Positions 22,978 through 34,238 of a stretch of 64,000 nt of DNA are shown piece by piece. Under the pieces are notes generated by a model, which did not search any database, had not been told where the DNA came from, and worked only from the letters and a program-made list of their open reading frames with translations. The stretch's first letter is position 1, and each line of letters starts with the position of its first letter. Origin of the DNA: Glutinoglossum americanum (Eukaryota; Ascomycota; Geoglossomycetes; Geoglossales; Geoglossaceae); assembly GCA_020080175.1 (NCBI GenBank), contig JAGHQL010000098.1, positions 25,061-89,060 of the forward strand, given 5' to 3'. A program made the position numbers and the translations under genes.

Positions 22978-23862
22978 GTGACAGGTCTGTGCAAAGGCCT
23001 GCAAAGTCATGTTTTCTTCAAGTGTGGTCTAGGGCGGTTTGTTCGGTAGGGATGGGATATACAGGAGGCGGGTTGGCGTCAGTCACCATTCACACCATAC
23101 TTTCAAAGGCGCCCTCACCTTCATTGACAACATGAAATGAACGAACGATTCCGAATTAACGACTCTGTGGCGCTTTGAAAGACTAGGCTTGGGAATCGGA
23201 TAGGAATCTCATACTTCTCTTTTCCTGGTTCGATTTTATCGTGTCCGGTAGGGTTCTGATTTCATGTGCTGCCATTCTTCTTTTTGCACTATCGTTTGGG
23301 CGACTGGATATCCCGATCTCGAGTGCCTTTTCCTTTCCATTACCTTCACCCTTGGTGTAAATAGCCTTCTTGCGCCGCAAGCGCGTGCTCCTGTGACATT
23401 CTCCTTTCTTCACTTCACAATATCCCAACGGGCCGCCGTGTTTCTCCTTACCCCATGTGTCACATAAGTCACCTACCATTCTCTTGGTATACTCTTGTTT
23501 TTTCCGCCATTTTGTTCTCCCTTTCCGTTTCCCCCCTTCCAAACTCTTTGCTGGTATGGGTCATCGCAACTCAAGGAGTTTGTTCTACCATTAGAGGTGG
23601 GCACTTGGAAATCCGGTGGTCCAATGTGGATTTTACACTCTATAGGGCCTTGCAAGCTCAGATGAACTACAGTGAGATGAACACATAGTGTGATAGTAAA
23701 GGGCCCGAATTCAACGCCCACCGCCTAAGTAGACAAGTGTCTAACCGGACACTGAGGCGGTAGAGCCTCCATTTTGCAATATCATTTTGTACGATGTTAC
23801 GCAAAAGCTAAACGTATACAGAAGCAGACCTGACGCCACCAGTAATCCCTACACTACAGTCA
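22978..23862. other. convergent intergenic region
   Basis: 885 bases between rfxA (+) and aos1 (-). Pyrimidine-rich around 23390-23540. No coding or RNA feature that I can support. Probably the two 3' UTRs. Confidence 0.5.
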
Positions 23863-25178
23863 TCACGCCACTACTAAACTCATGAGCGGATGTAGCGCGT
23901 AAACCGGGGCTTTTGATTCTTCTGCATCAAACAATAGAAAATTCTGAATTGGCTGCTCTCTCCCTCCCAGCACGTTAATCACATCCTGCGCGAGCACTCC
24001 CCCAAGGAATGCCGTTACTGGCGCCAACTCAGCTCCCATATTCTGTAAAAAGTTCCTTAGGAACTCGCTCGTTAGTGTCTCTGGTGGCAGCTGAAGCTCC
24101 TTGTGCTTTGCCGTGGCAAGCGTGGTAAATAGTTCCATGTCGGCGCGAGATTGGGATGGGAGAGCGTTGTTGGAGAGACGCTGGAATTCCCAGAGGGCTC
24201 GGATGCCGGTCAGGAGCTGTGTTACCTGCCGGAGCCTCCGGCGGTTCTTAAGATGTTCCGCTGGAAGCGGGGCAGAGTTGACTAAGGCGATTGGAGAGTA
24301 TGTTTCCCGCTTCGTAACTATTTCCACCACTTTCCCGTTTTCCTTCTTGGTTGTCGCAGCTATGACAGAACGAGTAGAAGTTTCTGCCTTGAGCGCTGTG
24401 GGGATGTTCGACTTGTCTCTTTGAATGACATAGTCGTGAGATATAAGGTCCGCGAAGATATAGCCATAGAACCCGTGGCTAGCTGTTGCATAAAGAGGTC
24501 TATTAGAAAGGCGAGTGTGTGTGTTGATCGACGATATGGTGTCGAAATCCGCCTCCGTGATGATCACGACGTCAAATTGAGTAAAATACTCCGGCCCCCT
24601 CGTCTTAACATCTGTGGATTCGGCGTGCACGGCAACCCGGGGGTTTAATTTTCGAATTTGAGGGGCTGCGGCGTTAGCGCGCTGCGAGACTCAAGTTAGA
24701 CAGACTGCAAAATGCCGCGCTCCCTCCTAAACTACTATTTAGTACTTACATTTTTGCCAATATCTTCCTCTGAGAGAAAGAACTGGGAGCACAAGTCATC
24801 CCCGGAAACTGGTTCGTGATCAATGATGGTCAGGGAACCAATACCGGCAAGCACAAGATTCTTTGCAATCTCGTTCGCTAGGGCCTTCATAGTAACCAGG
24901 AGGATATTTGCTGAACGGAGTCTGCGTTAACGAGTTAGCAAGGACGATGGCAAGATAACAGGGAAAACAGGGAAAGGTACTTTTCTTGTGCTTTCACGCC
25001 CCACAAGCGGATCTGACGATCATATAAAGCTATCTCATCTTCCAATCGCAATGTGTCAGCTTCTAGGATAGTGCCGCATCTTGGGAGGAGAATGTGGGCA
25101 AACAATACCAGCGCTAATAGATTGCGTATTCTCTGTCGCGGTGGCAACTTCATCAGTAGAGTCTACAGTGATAGGCAT
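23863..25178 (-). CDS. aos1: SUMO-activating enzyme E1 subunit Aos1 (SAE1)
   Basis: The non-catalytic half of the heterodimeric SUMO E1, which pairs with Uba2 to adenylate SUMO. It starts MPITVDSTDEVATATENTQS and then AEADTLRLEDEIALYDRQIR, LWGVKAQEK, the signature of the ThiF/E1 fold. Next: LRSANILLVTMKALANEIAK, NLVLAGIGSLTIIDHEPV, DDLCSQFFLSEEDIGKN, AAAPQIRKLNPRV, FDVVIITEADFDTISSIN and ATASHGFYGYIFADLISHDY. The C-terminal adenylation-fold segment is MGAELAPVTAFLGGVLAQDV, INVLGGREQPIQNFLLFDAE. It lacks a catalytic cysteine domain, as expected for Aos1. Length and order are normal. Four or five exons. Confidence 0.93.
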
Positions 25179-26110
25179 GGCTGACTGTGTGAGTAGTAGT
25201 GAGATTACGAATAAGCGTATAAATTACAGATATAGAGGCGCAGAAGTGAGACAATGAGAACAGTGGAGGTGAGCTGCGTAGAGGAGTACAGAGGAGAGAT
25301 ATGTTCGCGGTAGGGCGGAGCAGAGTGGTAAATCGAATTAGGGATGAAGACAAGCAAACAACGCAAACAGCACAAACAAACACTGCTGCCGCATCAAGGT
25401 TGGTTGGTTGTGCACCCCCTGCTGCTGTTCAGGGCCTGGTTTGTCCTTTTCTCCAGTGGAACTTCAACTGCTTGGGTGACTGGCATTTCCGCCTTACAGT
25501 GGTCACCTTTAACTGGAATACCGGCTGTGCAACATAAGCCAAGGCTGGCAAGCCAAGGCTGGCAAGCCCAGGCTGGCAAGCCCAATCCTGCAGCTACTTG
25601 TATCATCACTGTGCAGGTGCACGTCTAATGGCCGGTGATCATAGAGCCTCAAGCCCATATCGGAGCTTCAGACAATAGCCACAAGTCCCAAGTCCCGAGT
25701 CCCAAAAGATCCTCCCTCTTTCATCCGCATATCTGCTCTCGTCAACCGCCATATCTATCCTATTTCTTTATCCTCACATCCCTTTCTCGCTTTTCCCCCT
25801 ACTACACGTTTCAATATTTTCCCACATATTCGATATAGAGTCGTGGCTTCCGTGTTCGCCCTTCCACTCGCTCATTCGCTCGGCCGTTGAATCATCGTGT
25901 TCCATGACGAGATCGGTATCTTTATCTCTCTACTGACATGGTGTGTCACTCCGCTCCGACTCACCATCTCCCTCGCTTTGCGTTATATACCAGAGCTTGT
26001 GCCTGTGCTGTCGCGCAATGAAGAGCCATCGTTGGGTTGCCGACAATCTGCGTCACTTCCCCCCCTCAAACCATTCTACCTTACCACCAACGAGATAGCT
26101 GACATCAGAC
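25179..26110. promoter_or_regulatory. divergent promoter region aos1 / unknown gene
   Basis: 932 bases between divergent starts, with no gene I can support. It is pyrimidine-rich near 25690-25830, as often seen in fungal promoters and 5' UTRs, and contains a three-copy 14-base tandem repeat listed separately. Confidence 0.5.
25536..25583. repeat. 14-base tandem repeat, three copies
   Basis: The unit AAGCCAAGGCTGGC occurs twice exactly and once with one change (AAGCCCAGGCTGGC), followed by a partial AAGCCC. It lies between divergent genes. Confidence 0.8.
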
Positions 26111-28073
26111 ATGAATCCCTTGCAGTCAGGCAATTTTGACTTCCCTCCGGCGTCACCATCCTCCAGCTCAGATACCCCGCCAAACCTCCACCCATCCCGG
26201 TTTCCGGCCCCAACATCGGCTTCAAATTCAACACTGACACCAGCATCACCGCATTTCCCGCCACTGTCTTCTCTACCAACCCAGCAAGCTCGCCTGCGAC
26301 AACTGCAAGATGTGCTCCGCTTAGAGCGTGAAGACCGTGAGGATACATCGCCGAGCGATCCCCCTTCAATATTATCGCATATCTCTACCGACCACCGCCG
26401 TCACCAGGGAATCGTTCGCAATATCACTACCCCTCATGACCCAATAGGCTGGCCACCGCGGCCAGGAGCCACTACCCAACGGTCAAATCCAACTACCACT
26501 GCCGAACATCGCCCGCGACGCCGGGCAACCCCAAGTGAACGCTACCTACAACGGCCACCGCCTTCCGTACGACAGCGGTCCAGCGCTGAACACTTGGCTC
26601 AATCGCGTTTGACACTAGAAAGCATCCGATCACGAGACAATGACATACCGTCGAACCACTCGTTAAACGAGGATATCACCACTTTAGAGTATGAAGGCGA
26701 GGCGGAGGTCAACCGCCGCAACAAGCGTCGTAAGTTGGATGTGGACTCATGCGGAGCAGGGCTTTCGGGTTTTAGCTATGGTCGTTACGGTCAGGTAGAA
26801 CCCGGTGAGCTAAGCATGCAAATCGTTAGTTGCGATGGGGGGAACTACGCGGAGGATGATGGGGGAAGTCGAGACTATTGGGCAGAAAATGTTTTACGCA
26901 AGGATTCTAGCGTGTATTGCACCAAAAGCAATAGATGCAACCTAGTCTTACGGCATAAAGGGGGAACAGCATTCACCCTTACGGAGCTTGACATCAAAGC
27001 GCCTCGTCGCGGGTTCACCGCTCCGTATGTCCCGTCTCCCGACTACCTAGAGTTCACGCTGACGCTTCCGTCATTTTCTACTTAGTGTTCGAGAGGGCAT
27101 GATATTCATCTCCATGACATCCGGTGACTTGCTCTCCCGTACAGCCCAGTATCAGATACATTACTCTTCGCCACCGTCACACATTCTACCATCAAACTCG
27201 GGGCGTATGAGCAACAGGCAGAGCCGCCGCTCAACGGCTCCACCATTTCGCACTCCGGATGCGGCCCAAATGGAAACTCATCGGCTCATCAGTGAGCTAA
27301 ATCGACGCTCAGACCTAAGTTATCTTATGCCAACAACGTTTTCTCATAGGGACGGTGAGCAAATGGAGTCGATGCCTACGCATATACACACTCCGCTTAA
27401 TAATGCAGAAGATGGTGAAAATGATAGGCCAATCCTCGATGCCGGAGAGAATTGCGACTTTCCCCTCCACATTGTGGACGACTCGGAACAGGGCCATGCG
27501 GACATTACAACTCCTAGCCCACCTCCATTTGTAGTAACAACTGAATACACAGATGAGGAGCACGAAACCAATCCGGACTCAACCTCCGAATGGGATGGAA
27601 GGGCAATGAGGGGTGCAGTTAGTACATACTCGGACGAAGACGACGATGAACCATTCGGGGGGAGAATATCCGCTCGAAGATCTATAGGGGGGAGGTGGGA
27701 AGAGCGGTGGCGCTTGTTCGGGAGATCACCAGTCGATCTCCAAGCGCGAATGGTCCCCGGAAGTATCGAAGCCACCCTACAAGCGGAGCCTTCCCACCCC
27801 CCATTAAGGGAAGAAGAAATTTTAGCGCCCCATGCGAGGTTTTCGATAAAAAAGGATAAAAGCAAGTGTAGCATCAAATTTGATCCTCCTGTGTGAGCCA
27901 TCCATTCTACTTTCTTTTCCTTTTTTCCACAACTAACCTGTGCACATAGGTCTGGAAGGTTCATACTATTGAAACTATGGAGCCAATCTAGGGATGAGAA
28001 TATTGATATTCAGAGCATAGTGGCGCATGGGTTCGCAGGCCCGAGATATTTCCCGGCTGTGGAGATGAGATAG
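26111..28073 (+). CDS. uncharacterised protein with disordered N-terminus and conserved-looking split C-terminal domain
   Basis: I do not recognise this gene by name. Three exons (26111-27024, 27086-27892, 27950-28073) give 614 aa. About residues 1-200 are Pro/Ser/Thr/Arg-rich and probably disordered. A basic NRRNKRRKLD stretch near residue 205 could be a nuclear signal. Ordered, conserved-looking sequence follows: DSSVYCTKSNRCNLVLRHKG, GTAFTLTELDIKAPRRGFTA and PVREGMIFISM. A second acidic, Ser-rich disordered insert of about 200 residues comes next. The protein then ends with GRFILLKLWSQSRDENIDIQ, SIVAHGFAGPRYFPAVEMR. The two ordered parts read like halves of one beta-sandwich, and RFILLKL...ENIDI recalls DOC/APC10-like galactose-binding folds. 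That is inference only. Both splice junctions restore this reading frame cleanly. Confidence 0.8.
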
Positions 28074-28372
28074 CCATTTCAAGACGCAAAGGCAAGGTAA
28101 CCAAAGACGGTCAACTACAGCGGCAACAGGCTTATATCACAGCATTGGAGTGAAAAGACTTAACTCATGTATACATATAATACACACGAGCCTTTCCTGG
28201 ATACACGTACTAGAAGACATTCATTTTGATCCACTTGTAGCACCCCGGTTCCCCACCACTGTCAAAAAGTAATGCCAAGCCGCACAGCTTCGGGTCGCAA
28301 GCACAAACCACAATCCTCCGCTCTCCGGTTGGATCTTCTCCTGTCGTACCATTTGGCCGAACAAGTGGGGGT
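28074..28372. other. short convergent intergenic region
   Basis: Between the unknown gene (+) and rai1 (-). It holds 3' flanks, with nothing else visible. Confidence 0.5.
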
Positions 28373-29950
28373 CTAGCCGCCATTGGACACTAACTTTTGA
28401 CGCCACTCCACAAATTCTTGCGTGAGAATGCCACCGTGTCCGCTTTCCTCAAGCCTAAAGACCTCGATGATGGGTGATTTCTCTCGCCTCCGAATCCTCC
28501 ATATACCATCACCCCTAATAGCTCCCTTAAGCCCTAGTCGAAGAGAAAACAGTTAGCCAGAGCCATCGTCAGCCCAGCGAGCGACTCAGAGTACGCCACC
28601 AACTTACATTCTAGGAACTCTGCAGTGAAGTTAATACATAGATTCCCATCCCAGATCCTACTCCCTCTCTTCACAATTGCGGGGATCGACCTAGTCTCCA
28701 GCTCCTCGATCGACTTTAAGATCCCATCTTTACTCCGGAACCCTACTATTATTTTGGGCACGCCTAGAAGAAAGGATTGAGCCCAAAACTTCAAGAGTTT
28801 CCGCTCGAACTTATATCTATCCCTAGGGTGGAGAATTTCTTCGCTTGTTTTCAATTCCACCCAGTTTATCGGGTCCTCCCTATTCTCTGGCTTGCAGTCC
28901 CAGGCTTTTTGTTCGGTCAGCTGCCAATTTTATAGCGTAGTGCGTTATACCAGGACATACCAGCGTCGACTTCGCCTCCTATTACTAGTTTCGATTTGCC
29001 GATACCCGTTCGCACGACAGAGCAGTACTGTGCGCTATTATTCACAATTTGATCTTCCCGGCCTTCAATATAATCACGGGAGGTAGCATCCCAGGGCTCT
29101 GGTATGAGTGAGAGGGTCTCAAACTTGTAGCCTGGCAAGACCGTCAGGTCCACCATGACCAGATGTAAATTCATGATTACAAACCCCAGAAACTCATAAG
29201 ATCCTGAGACTGATTCCCGGGTCGAGGCTGTTGAGTATACTGAGTGGACCATTCAGCTAACTTGTAATCGTGATTCTCTTCGATAAATCTTTTCAAATTA
29301 ACATCTACCCTGACGGCCTTAGCCTAACGGATCGCCTACATGGTTCCCTTGGAATAAATGCAAACCGTCAGCTGGGGTTGACGATATGGTGCCGCACAGC
29401 AAGCCTACTTGGAATAGAGTAGCATTCATCTCAAACCTACCTATCGGTTAGCATTGCAAAATCAACAAAAAAGGGTATAGCAAATGTAGTGTGTTACCCT
29501 CCAAAGTCGCTACATGGAGTAATCATGATCTACATAGAATTGTCAATATCAAGGAGCTTTCCGAACTAGCAGATAGCTAACCTTCGTCATCATGCCCCTC
29601 CAAGTAATAAAGTCTGCCTCGCATTGCTTACCCGTCTCCTTCTCCAGGGCCATAACAGTTGCCAAAAGGCTGTCTAAGTGGTCATCGGCAGTATCATCCA
29701 GCTTCTCAAAAGTGTCAAAGCCTTTGGATAAATCTGCACCTATCCTCGGGGGATAATAATACCGTAATGACGATTCGTCTAGACGAAACTTGTGCTGGCC
29801 ATCATAAGAAAAGCATGCAATTTCCTACAAATGGGCTTTTAGTGTCGATAAGGGGGGCTAGAGCGTAGAGTATGAATTTACTTTGGGTCTTCGAATTGCA
29901 GCACTGGAACCGGCGAACCGTTCAACGGGATGAATTTCAAAATTATCCAT
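28373..29950 (-). CDS. rai1: decapping nuclease/pyrophosphohydrolase Rai1 (DXO family)
   Basis: Rai1 removes incomplete 5' caps from RNA and stabilises the 5'-3' exonuclease Rat1. It starts MDNFEIHPVERFAGSSAAIR. Conserved blocks in order: EIACFSYDGQHKFRLDESSL, RYYYPPRIGADLSKGFDTFE, QCEADFITWRGMMTKIMITP, FESLSLIPEPWDATSRDYIE, QYCSVVRTGIGKSKLVIGGE with VDAVWD (metal-binding E.D motif), then WVELKTSEEI (the second metal-binding ELKT motif), YKFERKLLKFWAQSFLLGVP, KIIVGFRSKDGIL, and WDGNLCINFTAEFLE. The end is HGGILTQEFVEWRQKLVSNG. All active-site motifs of the family appear intact. Six or seven exons, some separated by introns with weak borders. It shares a 238-base divergent region with a small gene. 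Confidence 0.93.
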
Positions 29951-30188
29951 CTTGAGAATTTCAGATGTGGGATAGAAGTTATATTGGAAATTCCCAAAAA
30001 CAGGAGCACAATTTTTAGCGGAAAGAAGACAGAAAGAGAGAGGAAATAGATATATGTTTGGGCTTTGTTTGATGCCGATGATGCAGGTGGTGGAAATGCG
30101 TTCATGGTGCATTTTCGCCGCCCTACATTAACCCCAAGAACAATAACAAGCCCATATTCCCCAACGAGACATCTAAGAACAATATATA
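29951..30188. promoter_or_regulatory. divergent promoter rai1 / small unknown gene
   Basis: 238 bases between two divergent start codons. It must hold both promoters. No clear motifs. Confidence 0.45.
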
Positions 30189-30711
30189 ATGTCCACACGA
30201 AGCACCACCTCGCGTCCGGGCACCTCCGGGGTCCGACGAAATCTATTCCACCACCACCTTAGTCGCCGACCAACCACGAGCTCCACGTCGACTTCTGCCT
30301 CGACGCTTCAAGCGTCCCCTGAGGACACCAGCGCCGATATTGTGATCCGTGACAAGAATGGGAACTACCAAGTCGAGGTCCCGCTGATACCGGAGGAGAG
30401 GCAGGAGGAAGCATTGGAGAAGGAGAGTATGCGAGAATTCACCGTTCAGACAGACCGTGTGAGGCGGCATAGTTAACATGGTACCACAGAAGAGGATGCG
30501 AGGTTGGCTGAGGCCGTCAAGCACCACTCAAGGGATAGAAACAGACAACCTACTGGTAAAGCAGCAAGCTTCTGAACTCTTGCCCGAAAAACATGTCCGC
30601 TAAGTATTCTACAATACAGAGTTAATGGTTGCAGTTCAAGCTAGTCTACGAAGTAAAGCAGCATCGCTCCAGGAGGATAATTGGATGTATGAAGCCGATG
30701 ATGCTTCTTGA
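30189..30711 (+). CDS. small conserved-looking protein of unknown function
   Basis: I do not recognise this protein. Three exons (30189-30426, 30490-30555, 30620-30711) give 131 aa. The model removes an in-frame TAA at 30474 by a 63-base intron with a good GTATGC donor, a TTAAC branch site and a CACAG acceptor. All three exons then stay in one frame. The N-terminus is Ser/Thr/Arg-rich (MSTRSTTSRPGTSGVRRNLF). A middle block VIRDKNGNYQVEVPLIPEER leads into a charged helix (EEALEKEKEDARLAEAVKHH). The C-terminal helix MVAVQASLRSKAASLQEDNW ends in MYEADDAS. The ordered middle and helical ends suggest a small scaffold or complex subunit. That is a guess. It converges on get4 with a 133-base gap. 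Confidence 0.7.
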
Positions 30712-30844
30712 GTTTGCGGTTGAAGGTTATGGCGTTCGGCGAAAAAGATACGGCGTACTTGAGGCGCTAGGCGGGTTCAGCTTCGTCAGGAGTACATTGT
30801 CTGTTACAATGGCTCGGATTTGCTCCAAGAGTAATAGCAAGCTC

Positions 30845-32179
30845 TTAGTCCAGGTCTACGGCTGGTGGTGGTGCAGGACCCCCCACTCTTTTCGACTGGG
30901 GCTGTCCCCCTCCCCCTCCACCAACGGGACCACCGAATAGACTCCCCATCATGTCCATCAGCGGATTGGTCTGTCTTCTTATCTGTATCCCGAAATACAT
31001 TTCTCCGATCTGTTCTAATGCCTTTATGATACCATAACGTTAGTAGTGCGGTCATCTCTCGACACGAACAGTCGAAACTACAACTGTTCTCGGGTACGCT
31101 TACATCGTCCCAAGTACCTGCGTCTCTAATATGTACTGCGTAGTGGTTCTTCGATAGCCGAAAGAGTTCTGCGTTTCCTCTCTGAACCGATTGTAGCAAC
31201 AGGCCTAAAAAGTTTAATAGTGGCAAGCTCGGATATATCCTGAGGTCTGCAGTTGCACTACTGGTATCTTGCACTGACAGGTTTTTGTTTGATTCCGTCA
31301 GGCGACTTGTGAATATCTGCAATGACCGGTTGGCGTCTCGAAGATTGCCAACCAGGAGATATGGGAAGACGGCTCGGGCGGCATAGAGAGCTGCCGTGTG
31401 TGACTCGTCTTCCATATACCATTCATATTCTAGCCGTGCGAAATACTCTGGTGATTCTTTAGTGCCGAGGGTAAGGTGGCGTTCTGCTTCATAAGGGTCA
31501 CGCTCTAATGAGTGGTCAGCAAAGAACATTCCCATAGCAAACCATGGCGACCCCACCTTCAGCATACAAAGTGCCAGCTACATGGTGAAGCTCTGGGTCA
31601 CCAGCAGGGAATTCTCCGAATTTTGATGACCATCTACAGGCCAATTAGTACCTTCGATACGAAAGTATTGACGTCTAAGCTCCTCTCACGCTATAAATTC
31701 CCCAATAAACCTCTTCCGACTTGGTTCCTCAGGCAAGAACAGTCTCAATAGCTGTATGAGTTTCCCTGTGACTCGCACAAGTCAGCCATCTCGTACCGTA
31801 GAAACAGCCGACCCCTTCCGGAACCAGGGACTCTGTAATCCAAACCGAACCTTTGTTCCCAGAGTCGGGTTTGAGTTCCGCAGACTTGTAGACATCCGTG
31901 AGGAAAAGACACAAATCCCCTCCGCTTCCCCCCTGTCCGGCCTTTAGAAGCGCCTGAGCACCAGAGAATAGAATATCAATTGCCGAATTAAAGTTGGCTT
32001 GTTTGACATAGCGTGATGCGACGACTCTGAGTTGCTGATGTGCTTCGTAGTACTGACCTTCCTCAATCCTATGGGCGTGAAATTGTTGTTAGTGGGTTGG
32101 AAGAATTCGGAAACGGCTGAAGATAGCATACTAACCGTTGCTGCAACCGTGAAATGGTCTTATCTATTCTAGAGCCCAT
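30845..32179 (-). CDS. get4: Get4 homologue (GET pathway)
   Basis: Get4 is an alpha-solenoid adaptor that, with Get5, passes tail-anchored proteins from Sgt2 to Get3 for insertion into the ER. It starts MGSRIDKTISRLQQR, then IEEGQYYEAHQQLRVVASRY, VKQANFNSAIDILFSGAQAL, GGDLCLFLTDVYKSAEL, GSPWFAMGMFFADHSLERDP, YEAERHLTLGTKESPEYFAR, AALYAARAVFPYLLVGNLRD, PSLPLLNFLGLLLQSVQRGN and ALEQIGEMYFGIQIRRQTNP. A Gly/Pro-rich tail ends PPPAVDLD. The family block SPWFAMGMFFADH is unambiguous. About seven exons. A tRNA-Met gene lies just upstream, beyond the start. Confidence 0.92.
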
Positions 32180-32296
32180 GATGACGAGCTGACTGGTCAG
32201 GGTAGATGTTCAGTACCCGCTCGCTTGGTGGCTTAATTATTGAAGTCGCCTATGGAAAGCCACCTATAGTCGCTAAGCGGCCTTAAATTTCCAGCA

Positions 32297-32402
32297 GCCT
32301 TCTTGGTCTAGCGGTTTATGATTTGGGTCTCATACTAGCTTATGAATACACTGATAAGTGTGTGTCATCCCACGGTCGCCAGTTCGATCCTGGCAGAGGG
32401 CA
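32297..32402 (+). tRNA. tRNA-Met (CAT), elongator, with 32-base intron
   Basis: A full cloverleaf can be drawn. The acceptor stem is GCCTTCT with AGAGGGC and discriminator A. The D-arm runs GGTCTAGCGG..ATGAT. The anticodon stem is TGGGT/TCCCA with loop C-T-CAT-A-A. The T-arm is GCCAG-TTCGATC-CTGGC. The anticodon CAT is at 32331-32333 and the intron at 32335-32366 follows position 37, the canonical place. Pair 31-39 is T-T, as in yeast elongator tRNA-Met. The B box (AGTTCGATCCT) is good, and T-runs that can end Pol III transcription follow within about 30 bases. It is not the initiator type as far as I can judge. Confidence 0.85.
32335..32366 (+). other. tRNA-Met intron
   Basis: 32 bases inserted one nucleotide 3' of the anticodon CAT. 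Its removal restores the anticodon stem TGGGT/TCCCA. Confidence 0.75.
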
Positions 32403-32480
32403 ATTGCAAAATTTTTCTCTTTTTTTATTTCTACAGAAAATATATCGATATTTCTACACTACTCACACACCAATTCTTTT

Positions 32481-34238
32481 TTACTCCCGCCTATCCTTCT
32501 TTACTTCTCGAGTCTCCATCGACCCAGTGCCCGCTAACCAGAGTTTCCAGCAAACCCACACAAACCCCAGCACAATTGCCGTCACTGTCCCAATCTCAAC
32601 CGTCCGGGACTTGTCCAGGTCTAACACAGGCACGCCCACAGTTTCCAAAAGTAACCCACTGGAGTTGGCTGGTTGAGGTGATAACTGATAAAACATGGTC
32701 TTAGGCCCAAACAAGCCGTCATACCCCAGGTTCACACGGTCAAAGGGGTTGACAGACATCTTTGACCCTTCTTCTGCTCTACAGGCCCAAAAAACAACTG
32801 GCCAGGGGACCTCGACATCCGTAGCACCACCGCCTGATTTAGGTGCGAGATATCGGAAATGAAGGGGAATGTCCGCGGTCCAAGAGCCTGTTGCGGCGGC
32901 AGATGATTGATCACCACCTGGTGTGTCGATCTCTACCAGCATACTACTGCCCCACTTCTCGATAACCCAATCGGGCGCTTCAAGATCCGTTTCGCCATAT
33001 AATCCCCGTAGCCCCTTCAGACCTTTGCTTTTTAAAAATAGCAAGTCCGAAAGCTGGTATTTATCCGCGAATAGATAGGATGGCAATGTTAGATAGGCAT
33101 GGAGAGCACATGCTTCTCCTGGAGGAAGGTTTTGGGAGGGTGAAGGGAATTGGATACGCAGAGTTGGATGTAGACCAGTCGGGTAGACAAAGGAGACAGA
33201 GAAGGTAGAAATAGATGGGGGAGACGACGCGTGGTGCCGCGAGGGAAAGGAAAAGAGGGTCGGAGCTATAGGAGAAAAATCATCAGGGAGAGCTCTTTAT
33301 GGGGCTAGGGAAAACACATACAAGGTTTCTCATCTTCCCCGACGACAGTGAGCCATCCTCCTAGTTTCAGTTGTTCGGGCTCTGTGGGATTATCGTTTGC
33401 AAGCACTCCAACCTCTACCTTGTCATTGCCGCCAACGATTTCAAATACATCATCCCACATCCCTAAGTCAGGGGCTCGTTCCCAGAACGCATTGAGCACA
33501 AGGGAGTGTGAGATAGTGTCGTAATCGATGTCAAGGTAGCTCGCCGACAGAAGTGACAGGGCTCGGTCGTGACACGCACTATCAGACGAGGGACAGATTT
33601 TTTGTTGGATATAGGTAGTTAATTCTCCCAGAGAGGTAAGTGGTTGATGATACTGAGATGCCGATGATGATGAAAAACGCTCAGATATCAGTGGCAGACG
33701 GATAAAGGATTTCTACACAGCGATATGGTCAGTCAATTGTCAGGAAGCGGATCAAAACTTGGTCCCGCGCACCTCGGGGGTTTGACATTTCAGTTCACCA
33801 AAAACCTTTCGGAGCAGAGGGCACAGAAGATCACTATAGTTGATTTAGCACAGCCCCCATGATCTGTAAACACCGCATCCAACTGTACTTACGGCGAAAT
33901 GTTTCTTTGCGGGGTAAAAAATATGTGCAGTCCTGGGGCTACCCTCGATACAAACGGAGCGACTGAATTGTAGGGGTGGGTTGACGCCCAGCGAATGTGT
34001 AATTCGTGACATTGCTTCAGGACACGCCAGAGCTACCAATTGTCAGCTTTTCACGAGATCTAAGAATTTACTGTCAATCTCTCTATACCTCTTGAGGCAA
34101 CTCGTGAAAGCCGACAGTGATCCTTGCCTCTCGAGCTGATTTCAGAGAGTGTATAGTAAGTGAGTGATCGGTCACCTTCAATGAAGCCGGATCAAAGGGG
34201 TTAGTCGCATTATGGAGATAAGTGATACGTTGTCGCAT
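32481..34238 (-). CDS. pbn1: Pbn1 (PIG-X), GPI mannosyltransferase I subunit
   Basis: An ER membrane protein that stabilises the first GPI mannosyltransferase (Gpi14/PIG-M). It begins MRQRITYLHNATNPFDPASL, KVTDHSLTIHSLKSAREARI, TVGFHELPQE. Then LVALACPEAMSRITHSLGVN, PPLQFSRSVCIEG, SYLDIDYDTISHSLVLNAFW and LKLGGWLTVVGEDEKP. The PIG-X core is HHASSPPSISTFSVSFVYPT, GLHPTLRIQFPS and ACALHAYLTLPSYLFADKYQ LSDLLFL. A single C-terminal membrane segment IGTVTAIVLGFVWVCWKLWL is followed by a short basic tail ending DRRE. Large lumenal domain plus one C-terminal anchor is the expected layout. About five exons. It is divergent from the SARAF gene. Smp3, a later GPI mannosyltransferase, lies 20 kb away. 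Confidence 0.9.

Noticed and set aside
30804-31100. Read-through of the get4 intron giving a Cys/Arg-rich C-terminus
   Set aside because: Splicing to ALEQIGEMYFG restores the conserved Get4 end, so the read-through is artefactual.
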